A DNA stretch of 56,299 bases from JAFGHJ01 sp964606065 (GTDB taxonomy: Bacteria; Hydrothermota; UBA3072): contig CAZSEX010000007.1 of NCBI GenBank assembly GCA_964606065.1, forward strand, positions 1 through 56,299, given 5' to 3'. Numbering within the stretch: the stretch's first letter is position 1; each line of letters starts with the position of its first letter. The position numbers and the translations under genes were made by a program. Of this stretch, positions 50,328-56,299 are shown piece by piece. A model generated the notes under the pieces. It ran no database searches and had not been told where the DNA came from. It saw only the letters and a program-made list of their open reading frames with translations.

Positions 50328-51356
50328 ATGATTTATACAGTAATAATGGCAGGTGGGAAAGGAACCAGACTTTGGCCCGCTTCCACAAAGAAAGAACCAA
50401 AACAGTTTCTTCCGATAGTGGGAGATGAGTCGCTTATAAATCAGACCAGGGACAGGGTGAAGCCTCTTACGCCCTTAGAGAGGATTAAAGTGGTTACTAC
50501 ACCGGAATTGAGAAACAGAATTAAAAAAGCCGGTTTTTTAGAAGAAAATATTTGGGTTGAGCCTAAGGGTATGAATACCCTTTACGCTATATCTCTTTCC
50601 GCGGCCAAACTCTTAAAAGAGGACAAATATGCATTGATGTTGACGCTTCCCTCCGATCATTGGATTTCTGATGGTAATGATTTTATAGAAACGGTTAAAA
50701 AAGGAATCAAATGGGCTGAAAAGGGATATCTTGTAACTTATGGAATTGTACCGACGAGACCTGAAACGGGATATGGATATATAGAGAGAGGAGAAAAGTT
50801 AGAAAATTCTGTAATGAAAGCTAAAAGATTTACTGAAAAACCTAAAATTAAAACGGCTAATGATTATTTGAAAAGTAAAAATTTTCTCTGGAATAGTGGT
50901 ATCTTTCTCTGGCAGGCGGAGACAATACTCAATGAAATAAAAAAGCATCGAGCTGAAATTGCCGCAAACATAGATGCTCTTCTTAAATATCCCAGCGAAA
51001 AAAGCATAAGTGTTTTTTATAAAGAAGGGTTACCTGTTTCAATCGATTATGGTGTTTTGGAAAGAAGCGATAAAGTGGTTTTTGTGGAATCTAACTTCAA
51101 ATGGGATGATGTGGGAACCTGGTCATCTCTTGAACGTATCGAGTTACCTGACGATAATCAAAATATTAAAAAAGGAAATGTGGTTGCTATAAACTGTCAT
51201 GATAATATATTTTATTCAGATAATGGTATAATTGTGGCGAAAGATTTGTCCAAGATGGTTGTGGTCAGAACTAAAGAGGCGATTTTAATTATACCCAAAG
51301 CAGACGCACAGAAATTAAAGGAAATTGTTGAACAGCTTCCAAAAGAATATAAATAA
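50328..51356 (+). CDS. manC: Mannose-1-phosphate guanylyltransferase
   Basis: A 342-residue nucleotidyltransferase making GDP-mannose from mannose 1-phosphate and GTP. Motifs: MAGGKGTRLWPAS (7-19), KEPKQFLPI, LTLPSDHWI, FTEKP, WNSGIFLW and the metal-site FKWDDVGTWSS. A C-terminal short beta domain follows, without the fused PMI half found in bifunctional enzymes, so it is the monofunctional ManB/ManC type. ATG at 50328 is three bases after the DUF3108 stop. It likely supplies GDP-mannose for exopolysaccharide, as with ugd and the Wzz/BY-kinase elsewhere in the window. Confidence 0.92.
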   Translation: MIYTVIMAGGKGTRLWPASTKKEPKQFLPIVGDESLINQTRDRVKPLTPLERIKVVTTPELRNRIKKAGFLEENIWVEPKGMNTLYAISLSAAKLLKEDKYALMLTLPSDHWISDGNDFIETVKKGIKWAEKGYLVTYGIVPTRPETGYGYIERGEKLENSVMKAKRFTEKPKIKTANDYLKSKNFLWNSGIFLWQAETILNEIKKHRAEIAANIDALLKYPSEKSISVFYKEGLPVSIDYGVLERSDKVVFVESNFKWDDVGTWSSLERIELPDDNQNIKKGNVVAINCHDNIFYSDNGIIVAKDLSKMVVVRTKEAILIIPKADAQKLKEIVEQLPKEYK

Positions 51357-51371
51357 AAAATGGAGGTACTT

Positions 51372-51860
51372 ATGAAGTATTACTTATACTCTCTAATTTT
51401 GGTGTTCCTGGTTCTCGGGTGCGCAAAAAAACAGGCAGTGGCAGAAGAAGGTTCTATTGGAGAAACAGTATTTGAAGAAATATCGGGCGAAGAAATAGAC
51501 ACTTCTTCAATTTTCTTTGAAGAAACCACTCCTGAAGAAACCACTTCAACTTCGTTTTTCGAGGAGCTGGAAGAGGAGGAAGAAGTAGTAACTCCTTTTG
51601 TCGGTGAACCCGTGACACAGCAGGGTTTCAGAGTCCAGATCGGAGCTTATCAGAGCGAAAGAGAAGCAAATCGGGCGGCAGAAAGAGCTCGGGGCTCTCT
51701 GGGTAGGAGTGTGTACGTTCAGTATATTGCTCCCTGGTATAAAGTTCGAGTAGGAAACTTTGCTAACAAATATGAGGCGACTCAGTACAAAAATCAGCTA
51801 AGGAGCACCACGTCGTATCGTGATGCCTGGGTGGTACCGTCAGAAATAATTGCTGAATGA
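51372..51860 (+). CDS. SPOR-domain lipoprotein
   Basis: A 162-residue lipoprotein. ATG at 51372 follows TGGAGGT; the open frame begins four codons earlier, but that ATG has no site. The lipobox is LVLGC (Cys17). An acidic Glu/Thr/Ser linker (about 25-78) leads to a SPOR domain (about 85-160; FRVQIGAYQSEREANRAAER ... WYKVRVGNF). SPOR domains bind glycan strands lacking stem peptides at division septa. The stop overlaps rdgB (ATGA). Confidence 0.88.
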   Translation: MKYYLYSLILVFLVLGCAKKQAVAEEGSIGETVFEEISGEEIDTSSIFFEETTPEETTSTSFFEELEEEEEVVTPFVGEPVTQQGFRVQIGAYQSEREANRAAERARGSLGRSVYVQYIAPWYKVRVGNFANKYEATQYKNQLRSTTSYRDAWVVPSEIIAE

Positions 51861-52450
51861 GATTGCTCGTTGCTTCCAAGAATCGGGGTAAAATTGACGA
51901 GATAAAAAGGATATATAAGGGTTCAATAGAAATATTAAGCCCTATTGACATAGATTTTAATCTTGATATATTGGAAGACGGAGCTGACTTACGCCAGAAT
52001 AGCTTAAAGAAAGCTATGACATATTTTATGAAGACAGGTATTTGTGCTATTGGAGAGGATACCGGGTTGTTTGTTGAAGCTCTTGGGGGTAAACCCGGTG
52101 TTTATTCCGCGAGGTACGGCGGAAGGGGCGATGAGAGCAACATAAGGAAGTTGCTTTCGGAAATGAAAGGTAAAGGTAATAGAAAAGCTTATTTTAGAAC
52201 AGTAATGGCTTTAGTTTTAAAGGAAGATTGGGTTGAATTTTTCGAGGGTGAGGTAAGGGGAAAAATTACTGAAAAAGAAATTGGTAACGAAGGTTTTGGG
52301 TACGATCCCATTTTTTTACCTGATGGATATAAAAAAACTTTTGGAGAAATGAGTGAAGAAGAGAAAAATAAAATTAGCCACAGAAGCATAGCCCTGGAAA
52401 AAGTTTTTTTTTATATTGAAGACAAAAAAATTGAAAAATTTTGTCACTGA
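51857..52450 (+). CDS. rdgB: Non-canonical purine NTP pyrophosphatase (XTP/dITP)
   Basis: A 197-residue Ham1/RdgB housecleaning enzyme that hydrolyses XTP and dITP. Motifs: ASKNRGKIDEIKRI at the start, EDTGLFVEALGGKPGVYSAR, FGYDPIFLPDG and ISHRSIAL. ATG overlaps the SPOR stop. The stop at 52448-52450 precedes tRNA-Pro by only three bases, so the four downstream tRNAs may be processed from this message. Confidence 0.94.
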   Translation: MRLLVASKNRGKIDEIKRIYKGSIEILSPIDIDFNLDILEDGADLRQNSLKKAMTYFMKTGICAIGEDTGLFVEALGGKPGVYSARYGGRGDESNIRKLLSEMKGKGNRKAYFRTVMALVLKEDWVEFFEGEVRGKITEKEIGNEGFGYDPIFLPDGYKKTFGEMSEEEKNKISHRSIALEKVFFYIEDKKIEKFCH

Positions 52451-52453
52451 TGG

Positions 52454-52529
52454 CGGGGTGTAGCGCAGCCTGGTTTAGCGCACCTGCTTTGGGAGCAGGG
52501 GGTCGGTGGTTCAAATCCACTCACCCCGA
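52454..52529 (+). tRNA. tRNA-Pro (UGG)
   Basis: Acceptor CGGGGTG/CACCCCG, discriminator A; anticodon loop TTTGGGA; T-arm GTGGTTCAAATCCAC. First of a four-tRNA cluster. Confidence 0.94.
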
Positions 52530-52531
52530 GA

Positions 52532-52605
52532 GCGCCTGTAGCTCAACTGGATAGAGCATCGGATTTCTAATCCGATGGTTGGGGGTTCGAGTCCCTCCAG
52601 GCGTA
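52532..52605 (+). tRNA. tRNA-Arg (UCU)
   Basis: Acceptor GCGCCTG/CAGGCGT (terminal G-U), discriminator A; anticodon loop TTTCTAA with TCT. Two bases after tRNA-Pro. Confidence 0.93.
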
Positions 52606-52613
52606 TATAAAGT

Positions 52614-52688
52614 GGTGAGTGTAGCTCAAGTGGTTAGAGCACTGGACTGTGGCTCCAGGGGTTGGGGGTTCGAATCCCCTCATTCACC
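52614..52688 (+). tRNA. tRNA-His (GUG)
   Basis: Acceptor GTGAGTG/CATTCAC with the encoded extra G(-1) at 52614 pairing with C73 at 52688, the histidine identity element. Anticodon loop CTGTGGC. Confidence 0.94.
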
Positions 52689-52694
52689 CCATAT

Positions 52695-52767
52695 GCGTCA
52701 GTAGCTCAGTTGGCAGAGCAGCGGACTCTTAATCCGCGGGTCGGGGGTTCGAAGCCTCCCTGACGCA
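52695..52767 (+). tRNA. tRNA-Lys (CUU)
   Basis: Acceptor GCGTCAG/CTGACGC, discriminator A; anticodon loop CTCTTAA with CTT; T-loop TTCGAAG. Last of the cluster; CCA is not encoded. Confidence 0.93.
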
Positions 52768-52802
52768 TTTTTTTATAGAAAAGGTTAGACATTGGGGGGA
52801 AA

Positions 52803-53249
52803 TTGGATTTAAAAAACTACATAGACAAAGATCTGATTTTTCTGCTTAAGGAAAAAAAGAAAGAAAGGGTTTTGTTCGGAATGATTGATTCTATATGTGA
52901 GATCAAAAATTTAGAGAATAAAAAAGACATTAAGAACGCTATATTGTACAGAGAAAGTTTGATGAGTACGGGTATAGGGCTGGGTATCGCGGTGCCCCAC
53001 GTAAGAATTAAAGGTGTTAAAGAACCTGTGGTTGCAGTGGGTATTCAGAGAGAAGGTATTCCCGATTATGTAACGATAGATGATGTTCCTGTTAAGATGG
53101 TGATTCTTATAATAGCCGGCGAAGGTCAACACAAGGAATATATTCAGATTCTCTCTCTTGTTGTTACGAAATTAAAGCAGGACGATGTCAGGGAAGAATT
53201 AATTAAAGCACAGAATAAAAAAGAACTTTATGAGATACTGGTATCTTGA
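52803..53249 (+). CDS. PTS EIIA-type (fructose/mannitol or nitrogen class) regulatory protein
   Basis: A 148-residue PTS_EIIA_2 domain. The phosphoryl-accepting His66 lies in MSTGIGLGIAVPHVRI. No EIIB, EIIC, HPr or EI gene is in the window, so sugar uptake is unlikely to be its local role. The start is TTG at 52803, four bases after GGGGGGA; no suitable ATG exists. It ends six bases before the antiporter gene, and EIIA proteins are known to regulate potassium and ion transport in other bacteria (EIIA-Ntr), so a regulatory partnership is plausible. Confidence 0.85.
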   Translation: MDLKNYIDKDLIFLLKEKKKERVLFGMIDSICEIKNLENKKDIKNAILYRESLMSTGIGLGIAVPHVRIKGVKEPVVAVGIQREGIPDYVTIDDVPVKMVILIIAGEGQHKEYIQILSLVVTKLKQDDVREELIKAQNKKELYEILVS

Positions 53250-53255
53250 AAAAAG

Positions 53256-54917
53256 ATGTTTGGATTCGGGATAAATATACTGGTAGTTATAGGGCTGACT
53301 GTTTTTATAGGCACTACAGCATCTCGCTTTTTTAGAAGATTTAAAGTTCCGCAGGTTATAGCGTTTATTATATTGGGTTTTATACTTGGAGATTCTGTTT
53401 TAGGAATTGCAACCAGAGAGTTACTGTTTGCTTTTTCTCCGTTTAACATTTTTGTTCTGGGTATTACCGGTTTCTTAATAGGTGGAGAATTAAAAAAAGA
53501 AATTTTCGAAAAATATGGCAGGCAATTTATAAATATATTGTTTTCTGAAGCTCTTCTTGCTTTTGTTCTTGTAACCGGTTTTGTGGTTCTGGTCGGCAAC
53601 ATATTTTTTGATAATAGCGCATTTGTATGGGCTCTGGGATTGCTGCTTGGGGCAATTTCAGCCGCCACCGCTCCGGCGTCTACAACCGATGTTCTATGGG
53701 AATATAAAGCTCGGGGCCCTTTAACCACGACCATTTTAGGAATAGTCGGATTGGATGACGGATTGGGACTCGTTTTATTCGCTATTGCCTCCAGTATTGC
53801 CCTCGCGATCGTAGGTAAAGAAGCTCCGGCTATACCATCTATGTTGTTTCATATATTATATAGAATAGGTATTTCTGTAGGTGTTGGTGTTTCAGGAGGC
53901 TTTTTATTATCTTTAATTGTGAGAAAAATCAGTGATAAATACGGTATAATAACTTTTTCACTCGGAATAATAATTTTGGTACTTGGTATTTCGGATTTCC
54001 TTGAATGTGATGTTCTTTTGGCGGCTATGACCATTGGAGTTTTTACAACTAACTTTATTCCCCGGAAAAGCAAAGAAATGTTCGAACTAATAGATGAACT
54101 GATGCCGGTTCCTTATATCATTTTTTTTACTTTCTTCGGAGCGCAGCTGAATCTTAATAATCTGACTCTTCCGATAGTTTTTATTATTATTGTATATTTG
54201 ATTGGCAGGACTCTGGGTAAGGGGTTGGGAGCCAATATGGGAGCCAGAACATCAAAGGCTCCCGCGACAGTAAAAAAATACCTCCCCTGGTGTCTTTTTA
54301 GTCAGGCGGGTGTGGCTATAGGTTTGTCGATTCTCGCGTCAGAGCGTTTTCCGGAGCAAATCGGTGATTCGATTGTCGTAGTCATAACCGTTACGACCTT
54401 TATCATTCAAATTGTAGGGCCCTTAGCGATTAGAGTAGCTATAACCAAAGCCGGGGAAGCGGGCCTTAATATTACAGAAGAAGATATAATCAGAGAAAGC
54501 AAGGCAAAAGATATTATGGATATGAATGTCCCGTTGATTTATGAACAAATGCCTTTAAAGCAAATCTTGAAAACTTTCAGCAAAACCGATAATCTCTATT
54601 ATCCAGTTGTCGATAAAAATAAAAGGATGTTGGGTGTTATTACCGTGGATCAAATAAAAAATTCATTGATGACTACCGGACTTCATTCTTTTATTATAGC
54701 TTACGATTTAATGGAAACTGTTGTAGCAAAAGCCTCTCCCGATTTGCCGATGACCGAAGTGTTCGAAATTTTGAATCGTTATAATATAGAATACCTCCCT
54801 GTTGTTTCCGGCGGAGACAAAGTTATAGGTTTCCTGGAAAGAAGGCAGATTTCCCGAAAGATATTTACAAAGTTAATCGAATTGCAGAAGGAAGCGGAAA
54901 ACCTTGTTAGAAATTAA
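53256..54917 (+). CDS. CPA2-type cation/proton antiporter with C-terminal CBS pair
   Basis: A 553-residue membrane protein. About twelve helices (1-400) with CPA2 features: KVPQVIAFIILGFILGDSVL near 27-46, ISAATAPASTTDVL and GLDDGLGLVLFA, where the adjacent Asp pair fits the ion-binding acids. The C-terminal 415-553 contains two CBS motifs (AKDIMDMNVPLIYEQMPLKQ; LMETVVAKASPDLPMTEVFE). CBS domains bind adenosine nucleotides and gate transport. K+/H+ or Na+/H+ cannot be decided. It follows the EIIA gene with no ribosome site, suggesting coupling. Confidence 0.87.
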   Translation: MFGFGINILVVIGLTVFIGTTASRFFRRFKVPQVIAFIILGFILGDSVLGIATRELLFAFSPFNIFVLGITGFLIGGELKKEIFEKYGRQFINILFSEALLAFVLVTGFVVLVGNIFFDNSAFVWALGLLLGAISAATAPASTTDVLWEYKARGPLTTTILGIVGLDDGLGLVLFAIASSIALAIVGKEAPAIPSMLFHILYRIGISVGVGVSGGFLLSLIVRKISDKYGIITFSLGIIILVLGISDFLECDVLLAAMTIGVFTTNFIPRKSKEMFELIDELMPVPYIIFFTFFGAQLNLNNLTLPIVFIIIVYLIGRTLGKGLGANMGARTSKAPATVKKYLPWCLFSQAGVAIGLSILASERFPEQIGDSIVVVITVTTFIIQIVGPLAIRVAITKAGEAGLNITEEDIIRESKAKDIMDMNVPLIYEQMPLKQILKTFSKTDNLYYPVVDKNKRMLGVITVDQIKNSLMTTGLHSFIIAYDLMETVVAKASPDLPMTEVFEILNRYNIEYLPVVSGGDKVIGFLERRQISRKIFTKLIELQKEAENLVRN

Positions 54918-54930
54918 ACAGGGAAAATTT

Positions 54931-56229
54931 TTAAGATTTGAGTTCTATTATGGATTCGGCAAGATGGTCGAAAAGTTGCTCGAGTTTTTCTGACTTAACG
55001 GAAGAAAAAGCGATTCTCAGATCTCGTTTCCCGAAAGAAATGGTTCCTATTCCATGTTCTTTCAGAGCGTGCGCTCTTACTTTTTCGCTGTCGATATCTT
55101 TTAATCTTAAACACATAAAATATCCGGAATTAAAAGGATAAACATCCCAGAGCTTTTTAAATTTCGTATCGTAGACAATTTTTTTTACTTTTTCTGCGCG
55201 GGCTTTTAATTTTTTGTATTTTTGTTCTTTTTCCTTTTGATAATGACCTTCACTCAGAACTTTCAGGCATATCGATTGTACGGGATGAGAACAGTTCGAA
55301 ATAGAGCATCTTATCGCCGCGGCAGTTTTTTTCTCCATGATGTCGTAAACGTCTCTGTTCTGATTGTAATTACCGAAGGTTAAAAATCCTATTCTGAAAC
55401 CCCATACGTAAAATTCTTTCGTGAAACCGTCGAGTTTTACGGCTACAATGTTAGGATGCAGCCCAACGAATTTAGAAAAAAAAGAACCCTGTAGCAGATT
55501 ATCTTCAAACGAAAGCCCGTAATAAGCATCGTCGATTAAAACGAGAATTTTCTTACCGCTCTCGGCAAGATCGAGCAAAACCTCGGTAATGGCATCGGCT
55601 TCTTTTTGTTTGGGAGTGTAACCGGTCGGATTATTAGGGAAGTTAAAAAGAAGTACGGCTTTCTCTTTTTTGCAATCATTCAGTACTCTCTTTAGAGCGG
55701 CAACATTGAGTTTTGTTAAAGAAGAATCAAAAAAATCATAGTTGACGATATTGGCTTTATATCTTGTCCGGTAGATAAGATTATAGTTCCCCCACATCAT
55801 ATTCGGGAGATAGATTTCGTCTCCTTTATCGATAAAAAGATCCCCGGTTAACATCAACCCGTTTGTCATTGCGTGTGTCACTACCGGCAGACTGATTTCT
55901 TTACTTTTGAGTTCATTTTCCGATATGATTTTTTCCTTCCATAGCTTTCTAAGCTCAGGTAGTCCATAAGGAGTCGCGTATGGAAAGATTTCGGAAGGAG
56001 TTAAATTATTAAAGAATTTTTTTATAGAGGGAAGGTACATAGGCCCTCCATTCTCTTTTGCTATTCCAATAGTGGCGTTACATTCATACGCGTGTAATTT
56101 AGCTTCCGTGCTCTGGGAGATTATGCCTTTTGGCATGTATATTTCCTTTCCGAAATCACTCAAAAGGTAGAATAAAACCGGGTCATTTTCCCTTAAAATT
56201 CTGTTCAGCTCTTTTGCTATTTCATTCAT
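54931..56229 (-). CDS. PLP-dependent aminotransferase, class I/II
   Basis: A 432-residue fold-type I aminotransferase. Signatures: NFPNNPTGYTP (196-206), Asp233 and Tyr236/237 in LIDDAYYG, the PLP lysine K271 in DGFTKEFYVWGFRIGF, and Arg279. It is longer than the 351-residue enzyme at 1968-3023 and belongs to a different branch; Tyr/Trp-rich active-site text near 145-165 hints at an aromatic or branched substrate, but this is weak. ATG at 56229 has AAGGAA upstream and a TTGACA/TATTTA promoter. Convergent with the antiporter gene. Confidence 0.87.
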   Translation of the reverse strand: MNEIAKELNRILRENDPVLFYLLSDFGKEIYMPKGIISQSTEAKLHAYECNATIGIAKENGGPMYLPSIKKFFNNLTPSEIFPYATPYGLPELRKLWKEKIISENELKSKEISLPVVTHAMTNGLMLTGDLFIDKGDEIYLPNMMWGNYNLIYRTRYKANIVNYDFFDSSLTKLNVAALKRVLNDCKKEKAVLLFNFPNNPTGYTPKQKEADAITEVLLDLAESGKKILVLIDDAYYGLSFEDNLLQGSFFSKFVGLHPNIVAVKLDGFTKEFYVWGFRIGFLTFGNYNQNRDVYDIMEKKTAAAIRCSISNCSHPVQSICLKVLSEGHYQKEKEQKYKKLKARAEKVKKIVYDTKFKKLWDVYPFNSGYFMCLRLKDIDSEKVRAHALKEHGIGTISFGKRDLRIAFSSVKSEKLEQLFDHLAESIIELKS

Positions 56230-56259
56230 ATCAATTCCTTACTGCAAAACTCAGATGAA

Positions 56260-56287
56260 TAAATATCGTCTCTTTCTGTTTTGTCAA
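56260..56287 (-). promoter_or_regulatory. Promoter of the second aminotransferase
   Basis: Minus-strand TTGACA (56282-56287), 16 bases, TATTTA (56260-56265), about 30 bases from the start codon. It ends the window. Confidence 0.6.
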
Positions 56288-56299
56288 GAGGTTAAAAAA

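Noticed and set aside
1..56299. CRISPR arrays, transposases, integrases, rRNA or phage genes
   Set aside because: Looked for on both strands; no spaced direct repeats, DDE or serine/tyrosine recombinase motifs, or rRNA signatures were seen.

Overview
The window is an AT-rich stretch of a Gram-negative-type bacterial genome, almost certainly a metagenome-assembled or draft genome. It contains a 100-N scaffold gap flanked by the same 55 bp on both sides. The gene content (many lipobox proteins, a SecD-SecF fusion, PdxJ, RNase E/G, a BamD-like TPR lipoprotein, the phoH-pgpH-ybeY-CNNM block, a class 1B PyrD with PyrK, and a PD40/heme lipoprotein of a kind I associate with Bacteroidota-like genomes) suggests an uncultivated FCB-like or candidate-phylum anaerobe such as the WOR-3/Cloacimonadota type. 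That placement is inference. Most genes have strong GGAGG sites and clear TTGACA/TATAAT promoters; a few appear leaderless.

Layout. 0-6.6 kb: a truncated outer-membrane or lipoprotein gene, a short-chain dehydrogenase, an aminotransferase, a small lipoprotein, a two-cysteine ferritin (DPSL/thioferritin type), a B12/radical SAM enzyme and a short VIT1-like iron/manganese transporter. 6.7-17 kb: UDP-glucose dehydrogenase, convergent with a tightly packed minus-strand operon lpd-rng-TPR lipoprotein-pyrK-pyrD-pyrF-pyrE-Wzz/BY-kinase, which joins UMP synthesis to exopolysaccharide control. 17-21 kb: a YetF-type membrane protein and a large multi-PAS hybrid histidine kinase.

21-30 kb is the accessory region. 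It holds a CsgG/LpoB-like secreted protein, a frameshifted secreted protein, and a two-gene module (single-heme c-type PD40 beta-propeller lipoprotein plus a polytopic membrane protein with a helical C-terminal half) present twice in tandem. The two lipoprotein genes share a 389-bp identical 3' tract that ends abruptly, the mark of recent gene conversion. Next come an unlisted 28-residue lysine-rich micro-protein gene with its own consensus promoter, a frameshifted gene remnant, tRNA-Glu and two tandem LysM proteins.

31-38.5 kb: phoH, pgpH-like 7TM-HD, ybeY and two CNNM/CorC-type transporters in one overlapping operon, then a PAS/HD-GYP protein on the other strand. 38.6-47 kb: tRNA-Ile2 and tRNA-Val, a coiled-coil zinc-ribbon protein, an RNase HI-like protein, a membrane-associated protein split by the false gap, a TIM-barrel isomerase, an MJ0042-type zinc-ribbon protein, secDF, a lone cyclic-nucleotide-binding domain, pdxJ and folC. 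47-56.3 kb: a NYN protein, tRNA-Asn, a Na+/Pi symporter with PhoU, a DUF3108 protein, mannose-1-phosphate guanylyltransferase, a SPOR lipoprotein, rdgB, four tRNAs (Pro, Arg, His, Lys), a PTS EIIA protein paired with a CBS-containing cation/proton antiporter, and a second aminotransferase.

No CRISPR array, insertion sequence, transposase, rRNA or prophage gene was seen. The best candidate for an undescribed system is the duplicated heme-lipoprotein/membrane-protein module at 22.6-29.5 kb.
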